Assembly (NCBI RefSeq): GCF_900129095.1
Contig: NZ_FQVA01000001.1
Span: 310,001-374,000, forward strand
Origin: Microbulbifer donghaiensis
GTDB lineage: Bacteria > Pseudomonadota > Gammaproteobacteria > Pseudomonadales > Cellvibrionaceae
Length of the DNA stretch: 64,000 nucleotides
Reading direction: 5' to 3'
A program made the position numbers and the translations under genes. Below are positions 1 through 8,261 of this stretch, in pieces; the stretch's first letter is position 1; each line of letters starts with the position of its first letter. Under the pieces are notes generated by a model. It worked only from the letters and a program-made list of their open reading frames with translations, searched no databases and had not been told where the DNA came from.

Positions 1-525
1 GCCGGCCTTGTTGAGCAGACCACCCGAATAGAGGAAGAGTACAAAGACGGGCGTATCCGGCGCGGCCTTGTTGAGTTCCGCAACAGTAGGCATACGCTTT
101 TCCTTGAACTGGTAGGGGGACCAGCCGCCGATTACCCGCACCCACTGGCCCTTGGGTGTGCGCTTGGCCTGTTCGCGGACGAGATTCAGTGCCTCCTCAA
201 GGCTGTCGATACCTTCCCAGCGGGTTTCGCTGTTGTAAAAGCGGCCACCGCGCACCACGTGCAGATGGGAGTCATTGAGTCCGGGAATCACGCGGCGCCC
301 TCCGGCGTCGATGACTTTGGTGTCCTTGTCTTTGTCCGCCAGCAGGCTGGCGGCGTCCTTGCTCACCGCGGTGAAAACGCCGTCTTCCACGGCGAATGCG
401 GTCAGGTTTTCGCCACCCTGAAAACTTGTGACCTTGGCATTGGTGACAATGAGGTCCGGCGCCGCCAGTGCGGAGGTGGCGCAGCTGATGCCGAGGGCAA
501 GAAGGAGGTGGGGTAGGGCTTTCAT
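1..525 (-). CDS. Amidohydrolase, YtcJ-like (3' end outside window)
   Basis: Only the N-terminal 175 residues are present; the gene runs off the left edge. A signal peptide (about residues 1-21, ending ALA) implies export. The composite amidohydrolase N-terminal strand follows, and then the metal-binding motif DSHLHV, whose HxH ligands bind the active-site metal in this superfamily. The motif RVIPGLNDSHLH and the long spacing after it fit the YtcJ-like Amidohydro_3 group, which acts on amides or N-acyl compounds; the substrate is unknown. The ATG at 525 has a good AGGAGAA ribosome site. It lies 60 bp downstream of the exported isochorismatase-family gene on the same strand, with a terminator-like hairpin between them. 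Confidence 0.85.
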   Translation of the reverse strand, partial: MKALPHLLLALGISCATSALAAPDLIVTNAKVTSFQGGENLTAFAVEDGVFTAVSKDAASLLADKDKDTKVIDAGGRRVIPGLNDSHLHVVRGGRFYNSETRWEGIDSLEEALNLVREQAKRTPKGQWVRVIGGWSPYQFKEKRMPTVAELNKAAPDTPVFVLFLYSGGLLNKAG

Positions 526-550
526 ACAGTTTTCTCCTTTTCGGTAACGA

Positions 551-575
551 AAACGCCCCGGAGCGGGCCGGGGCG
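551..575 (-). terminator. Hairpin after the 586-1311 gene
   Basis: Inverted repeat cgccccg/cggggcg (554-560 and 569-575), followed on the minus strand by a short T run. It fits a Rho-independent terminator or attenuator between the exported hydrolase and the amidohydrolase downstream. The T run is short (4), so read-through is likely. Confidence 0.6.
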
Positions 576-585
576 TCTTGGCGAT

Positions 586-1311
586 TTACTGGCCTTCTTT
601 GGCGCTGAACATCTCTTTAGCGTAGATGATGCCCAGACCGTAGCCACCGGCGTGTTCCTTGGCGATGTTGGTTACGGCCGCGTACGTTTCGCCACGAGCC
701 CAGTCGCGCTGCAGTTCCAGCAGGTACTGTACCCAGGTGATCGGTTTGGCACCGGCCTGGATCATGCGCTGTACCGCCATGTCGTGGGCTTCTTTGCTGA
801 CACCGCCGGATGCGTCGGTGACGAAGTAAACGTCGTAGCCGTCTTCGATTGCGGACAGTACCGGGCCAACACCGCAGACTTCAGTCCACAGGGCGGCAAT
901 CACCAGTTTCTTGTTCTTGTGCTTCTTGACCACATTCACGACGCGGTCATCTTCCCAAGTATTCATGGTAGTCCGGTCGATCGGGGTCTGTTTCGGGAAG
1001 ACCGCCTGCAGCTCCGGGAAGAGGGGACCACTGAAGGACTTGGAGGCCACGGTGGTCAGGATGGTCGGCACATTAAACGCCTTGGCGGACTTGGCCAGGC
1101 CAGTCACATTGTTGCGAACGTCCTGCACGCCGTGGGAGCGGGTGGCGAAGGCCATCTGCGGCTGGTGGTCGATCAGGATCACCGTGTGGTTATCCGGAGT
1201 CAGAAGGCTCTTGGCCGGCGCAGCGGCCTGTACCTGGACAGAAGCGGAAGCCGCGGTGATCAGGCCGACAGCCGCGATCGCCGCTTTGAATTTCTTGCTG
1301 ATGATACCCAT
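586..1311 (-). CDS. Exported isochorismatase-family (YcaC-like) hydrolase
   Basis: 241 residues. A Sec signal peptide occupies about residues 1-30 (KK, hydrophobic core, VQA-AAP cleavage). A complete cysteine-hydrolase fold follows, with Asp48 in ILIDHQP and the nucleophile Cys146 in WTEVCGVG. The RTTMNTWED stretch is typical of YcaC-like members. Family enzymes cleave amides, nicotinamide or isochorismate; the substrate here cannot be read from sequence. Members are usually cytoplasmic, so the leader is noteworthy. The ATG at 1311 follows GAGGAAA. The gene is divergent from a LysR gene at 1717, its likely regulator, and upstream of an amidohydrolase gene. Confidence 0.88.
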   Translation of the reverse strand: MGIISKKFKAAIAAVGLITAASASVQVQAAAPAKSLLTPDNHTVILIDHQPQMAFATRSHGVQDVRNNVTGLAKSAKAFNVPTILTTVASKSFSGPLFPELQAVFPKQTPIDRTTMNTWEDDRVVNVVKKHKNKKLVIAALWTEVCGVGPVLSAIEDGYDVYFVTDASGGVSKEAHDMAVQRMIQAGAKPITWVQYLLELQRDWARGETYAAVTNIAKEHAGGYGLGIIYAKEMFSAKEGQ

Positions 1312-1716
1312 AGTCGTTTCCTCAAAGGTTGTTCGCTAATAAGCGTTCTGTGTGGTCATCACTGACCGTCGGGGCGCAGATTACTGGCGCTGCGGCGGGG
1401 TGAAAATTTGATAAATCCGAGGGTGTGTTTCGAAAATTTAGAAAAAGCCCGGGGCATGGGGCTTCCGCGGCGGTTTGGGCCTGTGAGTGCGAAATGAGAG
1501 CCGATAGAGGAGGGGGCGCAGCACAAGCGAACTTCCACCAAAAATGATCTTTCTATTTTGTAGAATCTATCTTTAATTTTTATCTTATTTTTTTCTAATC
1601 AATAGAGGTTAGGCTGTCACGATCTGGTTGGAGATGGTCATACAGTCCTTTTCGAGCCCCCAGAGTGACAGGACCTATCATTTCCTACGATTTGAAAAAT
1701 TCCCAAAGGACTATTC
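1312..1716. other. Divergent intergenic region, hydrolase / LysR
   Basis: 405 bp with no gene I can support. The right half (about 1540-1615) is strikingly AT-rich compared with its surroundings and should hold the divergent promoters. It contains the inverted repeat listed separately at 1551-1565. Nothing recognisable is seen in the GC-rich left half. Confidence 0.6.
1551..1565. promoter_or_regulatory. Candidate LysR-type operator
   Basis: Perfect inverted repeat ttcta-N5-tagaa inside the AT-rich divergent promoter. Its size and its position between a LysR gene and its divergent neighbour match the T-N11-A boxes bound by LysR regulators. Assignment to the 1717 regulator is inference. Confidence 0.45.
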
Positions 1717-2607
1717 ATGCAAAAGACAACCCTGGAACAGTGGCGCATGTTCAAGGCCGTAGTGGATTACGGAGGGTTCAGCCAGGCCGCCCAAGCGGTT
1801 CACAAGAGCCAGTCCACGGTGCACCACGCAGTCGGCAAACTGGAAGAGAGCCTCGGCACGCCCCTGTTTAGACTGGAAGGGCGCAAGGCCATCCTCACCG
1901 ACAATGGCGAATTACTGCTGCGTCGCGGCAGGTTCCTGCTCGAAGAAGTTGAACGCATTGAAACAGTCGCCGAGTCGCTGAGCACAGGTGTGGAGGCGAG
2001 CCTGAGTATCGCTGTGGACAGCGCCTTTCCCCAGGAGTTGGTTTTCTGTGTTCTAGAAAGCATTTCCATAAAGTTTCCGCAACTCAAAGTAGAAGTGGTG
2101 GAGACAGTCTTGTCTGGTGCCAACGAAGCAATCGCAGAGAGGCGCGCCACATTGGGCATATCACCGATCATGATGGATAGCGGCTTGAATGAAGAAATCT
2201 GCCAGGTGGAGTTTGTTGCGGTGGCAAACCAAGGGCACCCATTGCATCTGCTGGGACGCCCACTCACCAATGAAGACTTGAAAACGCACCGTCAGATTGT
2301 CGTGCGGGATTCCAGCACAGGAGCCTCAGTAAGCGCGGGCTGGCTTGGCTCGGAGCAACGCTGGACGGTAAGCCATATGCGAACCTCTGTCGATTTGGTG
2401 TGTAAGGGACTCGGCTATGCGTGGCTGCCGTTACCTTCTATTCAGCAGTACTTGGATGAGGGCTTGTTGCTGCCGCTTAACCTGGAGCGGGGGAGTCGCC
2501 GGACTGTGCCGTTCTATTTGAACTACGCGGATAGTGACAGCCTTGGTCCAGCCGCTCGAGAGCTGCTGGGTGAATTGCGTTACCAGACGATGGATATGCC
2601 TACGTAA
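1717..2607 (+). CDS. LysR-family transcriptional regulator
   Basis: 296 residues, normal for the family. An N-terminal winged helix-turn-helix (residues ~5-62, with FSQAAQAVHKSQSTVHHAVGKLE) is followed by a periplasmic-binding-protein-like effector domain (about 90-290). The ATG at 1717 is preceded by AAAGGA at good spacing. It is divergent from the exported isochorismatase-family gene (586-1311), which is its most likely target, through the AT-rich intergenic region. The effector is unknown. Confidence 0.93.
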   Translation: MQKTTLEQWRMFKAVVDYGGFSQAAQAVHKSQSTVHHAVGKLEESLGTPLFRLEGRKAILTDNGELLLRRGRFLLEEVERIETVAESLSTGVEASLSIAVDSAFPQELVFCVLESISIKFPQLKVEVVETVLSGANEAIAERRATLGISPIMMDSGLNEEICQVEFVAVANQGHPLHLLGRPLTNEDLKTHRQIVVRDSSTGASVSAGWLGSEQRWTVSHMRTSVDLVCKGLGYAWLPLPSIQQYLDEGLLLPLNLERGSRRTVPFYLNYADSDSLGPAARELLGELRYQTMDMPT

Positions 2608-2724
2608 ATTATTTCGGCCAGAGAGCAGCGAACGCATTGCAGCTAACCGCCGCCCGGATTTCGCTGCAATACCAATAGAGGTTTGAGCCAATTCTCACGA
2701 GACCAGAAATACTTATGCGTTATT

Positions 2725-3702
2725 TCATTTTTCTTCTGACTGAATCTTTCTAAACCATCCGGCAAAAATCAGCGAAACTGCAATCGCGATGACCATCGCA
2801 GCGTAGGCCTGCGCGCCGTGCCAGTGCAACGATGGCAGGTCTACCAAGATCAGCCTGGTGTTGCCGCCCGGCACTATGGCAACTGCCACGCCCATCATAT
2901 AGCCACCGACGACTCGACGCAGGGCGGGACGCACTGCAATCGGAACAATCGAGAATCGCTCGGCGGTAACGCCGCCCAAGACGGCGCCGGCAATCAGTAG
3001 CACCAGAACCAGCCAGCTGATTGCACCATACCCGCTGATGGGGGTAGTGATTCCCGGCCACTGTCCCGCCAGCATCAAGAGCGAAATGTTGCACAACATC
3101 AACGCCCATACAGCGAGCGCCGGATGCCAGACTCCGTGGGACCAGACGTGCGCTCGCCAGGCCCGGAGATGAATCAGCTCGCGCAGGTTCAACAATGCCA
3201 TCAGGGCCAGTCCGGCTCGCAACAGCCAAGTCGCGGCCGCATTGTCTTGCTGGTTGCTTGATAAAGACGCTATGGGCTGCGTATCCAGCGTGAACTCGAG
3301 TGTGCCATAGCCGGCGGCAATTGCTGCGAGGGTGAGGGCGAAGGACAGGTCGCCGCTGCCGAGGCGTGCCACTGTGCCAAAAGCGCAACTGCCATTGATG
3401 GTGGCGCCGACGCCGAATAGCGCGCCACCGAATATTGGCAATATCCAATCATGCCCAGGAATTACATTCAGACCGCCAGCCTCGAGTAGCGGATGCGAGT
3501 AACCTAAATATTGGAAAGCGCCCAGCAACAGCATGGACCAACCGGAGCAATGCAGAAAACTGTTGAAGCGTGTCCAGCGTTTTTTCTGAATGACTTCTTC
3601 AATGGCGGCGACCGCGCACAGTGAGCCGCGTTGTGTCACCAGGCCCGCAAATAGGCTGAGCACGGCCACCAAGGCGAAAAACACAAAGTCGGACAGATTC
3701 AT
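2725..3702 (-). CDS. YeeE/YedE-family membrane transporter
   Basis: About 325 residues with roughly nine hydrophobic segments. The first half has the family signatures QRGSLCAVAAIEE and NGSCAFGTVARL. The family imports thiosulfate-type sulfur compounds (YeeE of E. coli) or is linked to selenium metabolism. The pseudo-symmetric second half keeps GG and R motifs but lacks the cysteine usually found near its end (VPGGN in its place), so substrate handling may differ. I chose ATG 3702; a GTG at 3732 would add ten basic residues. Neither has a clear ribosome site. No sulfurtransferase or TusA partner lies nearby. Confidence 0.82.
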   Translation of the reverse strand: MNLSDFVFFALVAVLSLFAGLVTQRGSLCAVAAIEEVIQKKRWTRFNSFLHCSGWSMLLLGAFQYLGYSHPLLEAGGLNVIPGHDWILPIFGGALFGVGATINGSCAFGTVARLGSGDLSFALTLAAIAAGYGTLEFTLDTQPIASLSSNQQDNAAATWLLRAGLALMALLNLRELIHLRAWRAHVWSHGVWHPALAVWALMLCNISLLMLAGQWPGITTPISGYGAISWLVLVLLIAGAVLGGVTAERFSIVPIAVRPALRRVVGGYMMGVAVAIVPGGNTRLILVDLPSLHWHGAQAYAAMVIAIAVSLIFAGWFRKIQSEEK

Positions 3703-3958
3703 CAGCCAGCGGGACCGTAATCGATACAGCACAAGAGCATTTAGAGGCTAGCGCAATTTCGCCAGGGGGGCGCTGCTATGCCGAATCGCGCCTTGGTTGG
3801 GCACACATTGGCAGCCACCCTTGCCCATCACTACGTGCGCATAATATAGATTATGTTAAATGTGGTATGGCGGTTACTCTCCTTGGGATATGCTTGTGCG
3901 ATGCCAGCCGCTGGCTAAACACACCCTTCTCGACAATAAACAACAAGAAATGCCGGCT

Positions 3959-5437
3959 ATGAAACCAATTTCCCTGCCGTTCCTAACGATTTTCACTTAT
4001 GTTTTGTTGTCATCTAGCCCTGCTCTCGGCCAGCAGGCCCCTGCTATAGCGATAGAAAATGTATCCATCATCGATATTGCGACGGGATCGATTGGCGAGC
4101 ATCGGCGCGTACTCATTGAGGGCAATAGGATCACGGCGATCTCCAGCGCTGGTAGTGAGCCGCTTTTAGAGGCAACCCAGGTCCTCGACGGTAGCGGCAA
4201 ATTCCTCATTCCTGGAATGTGGGATATGCACGCGCATATCGGCTCCGATGAGATGAGTCGGAAAAGCATATTGCCAATGTTTATCGCGCATGGTGTCACC
4301 GGGCTTCGTATCCTGCAGGGAGACTGTCCCGAACCTTGTGACGCTGTCGATGCGCCAATCGCCCAGATTCGACAGTGGCAAAAGGATATTGAATCAAGCC
4401 GGCAGATTGGGCCAAGGATGTTTTCTTCCAGCTACATCGTAGGAAGCTCTCCAGCAGACCCGCGAGAGACCGATCCTTGGCGGCCTTCAACCCCCGATCA
4501 GGCTCAAGCATTCGTTCAAATGGAAGCCGCGCGTGGCGTAAATTTTATCAAGGTGCACAATCTGGTTGCTCGAGACGTGTACTTTGCCTTGGCCGCTGAG
4601 GCGCAGAAGCAGCAAATTGGGCTCGTTGGGCATGTTCCAGGCGCAATTACTGCCACCGAAGCGTCAAATGCCGGACAAGAATCCATTGAGCATCTATTCG
4701 GTGTTATTGAGGAATGCACTGGTGGAGGCAAACAAATCCGCGATGACCTGAGAGTAAAATTGCAAGGCGACGTCGATCTTGCCAATGCAGCTCTACAAGA
4801 GATGATCCGTCGGTACGACGCCCGTCGCTGTAAGGGTCTTTTTGCGACTTTCGAAGCTAACGAAACCTGGCACGTTCCGACGTTGATTATTTATAACCAT
4901 GAGCGCGTCCATACCTGGCCGTTAGACCCGAAGAATCAATATGTATCGGCGAAGCTTCGGGACCAGTGGCTGCAATGGCAGGACTGGGAGCTGGCATTTT
5001 TTGGCAAGGATCCCGATTCTTCGAAACTCAGGAACCTGCTGGGCCGCATAGTCTTTGAGATGGAGCAGGCTGGTGTGGGCCTTTTAGCGGGAACCGACGC
5101 AAACTGGTGGGGAATCTATCCGGGATACAGTCTCCACGAAGAGCTGGAGCAGTTGGTTGGGGCCGGCTTGACCCCGTTCCAGGCCCTGCGTACAGCCACT
5201 CTTAACCCTGCTATTTATCTGAATCTTCAGAATGAGATGGGTACAGTTGAAGTTGGCAAGATTGCTGATCTGGTCCTACTCGAAGGAAATCCCCTTGACG
5301 AAATTCGCAACACGCGCCGGATCCATGCGGTAGTGGCCAATGGACGTCTGTTCACAAAAGCGGACATAGAAGTCTTATCGAGTGATGTAGTGAACTACGT
5401 TCGCGATTCTGGTTTTAGTGAAGCCTCGGCTCATTGA
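3959..5437 (+). CDS. Exported amidohydrolase (imidazolonepropionase-like)
   Basis: 492 residues. A signal peptide (about residues 1-24, ending in ALG) is followed by a full metal-dependent amidohydrolase. His91 and His93 lie in MHAH; further ligands are FIKVHN (a lysine that is often carbamylated), GHVPG, SIEHLFG and the catalytic Asp in AGTDANWW. The composite beta-domain closes at the C-terminus (GKIADLVLLEGNP). These features fit exported peptidase or imidazolonepropionase-like members; the substrate is unknown. The ATG at 3959 starts the leader directly; ATG 3950 is possible. It converges on the isochorismatase-family gene at 5582, and its 3' end lies in a segment duplicated at 9182. Confidence 0.87.
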   Translation: MKPISLPFLTIFTYVLLSSSPALGQQAPAIAIENVSIIDIATGSIGEHRRVLIEGNRITAISSAGSEPLLEATQVLDGSGKFLIPGMWDMHAHIGSDEMSRKSILPMFIAHGVTGLRILQGDCPEPCDAVDAPIAQIRQWQKDIESSRQIGPRMFSSSYIVGSSPADPRETDPWRPSTPDQAQAFVQMEAARGVNFIKVHNLVARDVYFALAAEAQKQQIGLVGHVPGAITATEASNAGQESIEHLFGVIEECTGGGKQIRDDLRVKLQGDVDLANAALQEMIRRYDARRCKGLFATFEANETWHVPTLIIYNHERVHTWPLDPKNQYVSAKLRDQWLQWQDWELAFFGKDPDSSKLRNLLGRIVFEMEQAGVGLLAGTDANWWGIYPGYSLHEELEQLVGAGLTPFQALRTATLNPAIYLNLQNEMGTVEVGKIADLVLLEGNPLDEIRNTRRIHAVVANGRLFTKADIEVLSSDVVNYVRDSGFSEASAH

Positions 5438-6182
5438 GGTGCCGGCTAGCAAAGGGGGGCCGGGGAATTGCGGGTAAAGAGGTAGATGAACGAGGTGCCC
5501 CCCTCCCCTCCATTAGACTTCGCTGGGGCGAAGAAGCGTCAAGCCTCACGATCCGGGATGAGCGGACGGTAGTTACCGCTTTCACCCTAACAGTGCTGGC
5601 ATGACGACCTGCTGAACGATCTGGCTACCTTCCGGTGTACTCCAGTCACCCACCAGTTCCGCAATGACTTGATTGGTGCTGGTCAGGACCACGCCGGCCT
5701 GTTCCATGCGCCGCAACGCCATATCGTCCGCCATCTTGCTCGGCGATCCGCCTGCGTCGGCGACCACCTGCACATCGTAGCCCTCACTCTCCAGGGTCAA
5801 CGCCGGGTAAACCGTACAGACATCATTGGTGACGCCGGCAAGGATGAGCTTCTTGCGACCGGTGCCCTTTACGGCTGCGGCAAAATCTTTGTCATCCATA
5901 GCGTTAACAATACCGAGGCGCTTGACGCGCGCGGCGAAGGCGTCCGGCAGGATCGATTCCAGCTCACTGAGCAGTGGTCCCTGGGCCTGGTCCTCCATGC
6001 TGGAGGTCAGTACGGCGGGCATATCCAGAATGGCTGCGGTCTGCGCCAGCATCAACGCATTGCGCTTCATCTCTTCAAAGGGGATGGACTTGACCCAACC
6101 CATGGTGCCGACCTGGTGATCGATCAGCAGTAGCGCGGCGTTCTCGCCGGTGAATCTGTCGAGATGCATTGCGATTCTCCTG
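5361..6182. repeat. Duplicated segment, copy A
   Basis: This segment spans the last ~25 codons of the amidohydrolase, the intergenic DNA, the isochorismatase-family gene and its ribosome site. It is clearly homologous along its whole length to 9182-10009, including non-coding stretches such as gatccggga..cggacggt.gttaccgc. The two copies have diverged by many substitutions, so the duplication is not recent. Confidence 0.85.
5582..6169 (-). CDS. Isochorismatase-family hydrolase (intact paralogue)
   Basis: 195 residues, cytoplasmic, YcaC-like. Asp17 lies in LLLIDHQVG and the nucleophile Cys118 in TNDVCTVYP, the position where YcaC also carries its catalytic cysteine. The ATG at 6169 is set by GCAGGAGAA; the longer frame to 6241 has no such site and would run into pirin. 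It is third in a same-strand set of Old Yellow Enzyme, pirin and this gene (68-bp gap after pirin). It is a close paralogue of 9409-9996, from which it differs at the catalytic residue. Confidence 0.9.
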   Translation of the reverse strand: MHLDRFTGENAALLLIDHQVGTMGWVKSIPFEEMKRNALMLAQTAAILDMPAVLTSSMEDQAQGPLLSELESILPDAFAARVKRLGIVNAMDDKDFAAAVKGTGRKKLILAGVTNDVCTVYPALTLESEGYDVQVVADAGGSPSKMADDMALRRMEQAGVVLTSTNQVIAELVGDWSTPEGSQIVQQVVMPALLG

Positions 6183-6237
6183 CTGCTTGAGGGGCAGCCG
6201 CAAGTCAATTTAAGGCTGCCAAGCGGCCACATCAAAA

Positions 6238-7062
6238 TCAAATTGTGCCAAAGTCGCCTCGTTGATAGGCGGCTGTAGCGGCGTCCAGGGCTGCCGTAGA
6301 CGCCATTGCCATCGGACCCCGCCAGTACACTGGTAGGCGCAGAGGCCGCCCGGCAAAGAGCACCGCCCTAAAGCCGCTTTCGCCAGCCAGTATCCCGATC
6401 TCGCTCGCTTCGAGCTTTGCCGGGGAAAGCAATGCGGTGAGGTCATTGCCGCCGAGGTGATGCCCATCTACCACAGCATTGCCATCAATCGGCATAACGA
6501 ATGCGTTCTGCCCTGCCCCCACTGGCAGCGTGAGTGAGACACCCTCTTCCAGTGAGATATCGAACAAGCTGACATCGGTCGGCGGCGAAATTGGTGAAGC
6601 TTTCTCGCCAAAACTGCCGAGCGGATTTCGAATCCTCGCGCCGGACAGGTGCACTTCCGGTACATCCTGTGGGGGCAAATTCATGGTAAAGGGTTCTGCA
6701 GACTGCGCTTCACGGGGCAAGTTGATGAAGATCTGCAGCATATGTGCCGCCTTGCCGATTTCGACCGGGACTTCCTCGTGCACCACACCTCGCCCGGCGG
6801 CCATCCAATGGAGGCCACCGGGCAGGATCAGGTTCCGGTTTCCGAGGGAATCGCGATTCGCGATGCCAGTTTCTGAATCGGCGAAGACATAGGAAACCGC
6901 GGAAAAACCGGCATGCGGATGCGCGGGGAAAGTCGGCGCGCTGATCCGGGCGTGGTCGATGCCGAGGAACGGATCGATAAGTGCTGGATCGGCGCTGCGC
7001 AGACTGCGGGCGCGAAAATGATTTCCCCGACTTTCGCGATGCAGGTGAGCAATGGCGTTCAC
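6238..7062 (-). CDS. Pirin family protein
   Basis: 274 residues with the bicupin pirin fold. The N-terminal cupin holds the metal ligands in FPAHPHAGF and in GRGVVHEEVP (His, His, His, Glu), as in quercetinase-active pirins. A C-terminal cupin follows, ending with the family motif AGRPLRLPVYWRGPM. Pirins act as dioxygenases or redox-sensing cofactors in the cytoplasm. The start is GTG at 7062 with GAGGAA upstream. It begins 9 bp after the Old Yellow Enzyme gene, so the two are co-transcribed; a shared role in electrophile or aromatic metabolism is inference. Confidence 0.92.
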   Translation of the reverse strand: MNAIAHLHRESRGNHFRARSLRSADPALIDPFLGIDHARISAPTFPAHPHAGFSAVSYVFADSETGIANRDSLGNRNLILPGGLHWMAAGRGVVHEEVPVEIGKAAHMLQIFINLPREAQSAEPFTMNLPPQDVPEVHLSGARIRNPLGSFGEKASPISPPTDVSLFDISLEEGVSLTLPVGAGQNAFVMPIDGNAVVDGHHLGGNDLTALLSPAKLEASEIGILAGESGFRAVLFAGRPLRLPVYWRGPMAMASTAALDAATAAYQRGDFGTI

Positions 7063-7071
7063 AAAGGTTCC

Positions 7072-8145
7072 TCAGGCGCTTACAGCCACAGCCAGAGCAG
7101 GATAGTCGGTGTAGCCAGTTTCACTGCCACCGAAGTAGGTATTGCGGTCCGCTTCATTCAGCGGAGCATCGACCTTGAGGCGCTCAACAAAATCCGGGTT
7201 AGCCAATACCATCTGTCCATAGGCCTCCAAGTCCGCCAGGCCCGACATTAAATCGCTACCAATCTGATCGCGCAGGCGACCGGGGCGGTTAACAATCAGC
7301 GGCTGCTGCCACGCTTCGCGGATATGCAGCAACAATGACTCATCGCCCTGATCCATGATGTGCAGGTAGGCCAGCTTTAGTTTGTTCAGCTCTGCCACCA
7401 GATAGCGGTAGAGCTGCGGCCCCTCTTCCCCTTCATCGATTCCCCAGAGCATGGTGCCTGGCGAGAGTCGAATCGCGGTTCTGTCTGCACCAATTTCGTC
7501 AGCAATGGCCGTCGCGACCTCGATGGCGAAGCGAGCGCGATTCTCGATAGTGCCGCCGTACTCATCGGTGCGGTTATTGGCACTGGGCGCAAAGAACTGC
7601 TGCACCAGATAGGCGTTGGCGCCGTGGATCTCCACCCCATCGGCTCCAGCTTCGATCGCCCGCCGCGCGGCAAAACGAAAATCAGCTACGGTCTGGCGCA
7701 CTTCTTCGGCAGTGAGGGCGCGGGGCTCGGGGATCTCCTGCATGCCTGTGGCCGTGAACATTTCCGCTCCCGGAGCGATGGCGGAAGGCGCAACACCCTG
7801 GCGGTGATGCGGCGTATTATCTGGGTGCGACATACGGCCTGCATGCATCAACTGGACAAAGAGATGTCCGCCCTTTTCATGTACGGCATCGCTAATTCTT
7901 TTCCAGCCTGCCACGTGGTCATCGGTGTAAATACCGGGCGTGGTCAGGTAACCCTGGCCATCATCGGAGGGCTGGGCCCCCTCGGTGACAATCAGGCCAA
8001 TGCTGGCGCGCTGCGCGTAGTACTCAGCGGCGAGCTCCCCCGGAGAGCCATCGAACTGGGCGCGAGAGCGCGTCATCGGCGCCATGACTAGGCGATTGGG
8101 CAACGTATAGCGTCCAACCTGGACGGAAGTGAATGTCTTGCTCAT
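7072..8145 (-). CDS. Old Yellow Enzyme-family alkene reductase
   Basis: 357 residues, a single FMN-binding TIM barrel of the NemA/XenB type. Visible signatures are RLVMAPMTRSRA, the substrate-anion pair in EIHGANAYL (His and Asn), and FFAPSANNRTDEYGG. The family reduces activated C=C bonds, nitro esters or N-ethylmaleimide with NAD(P)H. The ATG at 8145 has GAGGAGT upstream. It heads the Old Yellow Enzyme, pirin and isochorismatase operon and is divergent from the LysR gene at 8262, which probably controls it. Confidence 0.95.
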   Translation of the reverse strand: MSKTFTSVQVGRYTLPNRLVMAPMTRSRAQFDGSPGELAAEYYAQRASIGLIVTEGAQPSDDGQGYLTTPGIYTDDHVAGWKRISDAVHEKGGHLFVQLMHAGRMSHPDNTPHHRQGVAPSAIAPGAEMFTATGMQEIPEPRALTAEEVRQTVADFRFAARRAIEAGADGVEIHGANAYLVQQFFAPSANNRTDEYGGTIENRARFAIEVATAIADEIGADRTAIRLSPGTMLWGIDEGEEGPQLYRYLVAELNKLKLAYLHIMDQGDESLLLHIREAWQQPLIVNRPGRLRDQIGSDLMSGLADLEAYGQMVLANPDFVERLKVDAPLNEADRNTYFGGSETGYTDYPALAVAVSA

Positions 8146-8242
8146 ATCGTACTCCTCACTGGTATGGGTACTCTCGACTTCAGTTGTGCATCATCGAGCA
8201 AGTCTGGCGTGGGATAAATGCGCTAAAATGGAAATGATTAGT

Positions 8243-8252
8243 CCATATATGG
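8243..8252. promoter_or_regulatory. Palindrome in the OYE/LysR divergent promoter
   Basis: Perfect 10-bp palindrome ccatatatgg just before the LysR start codon, in the 116-bp gap between the divergent Old Yellow Enzyme and LysR genes. It is a plausible operator for the LysR protein, but the short length makes this weak. Confidence 0.3.
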
Positions 8253-8261
8253 AGCAATCTG

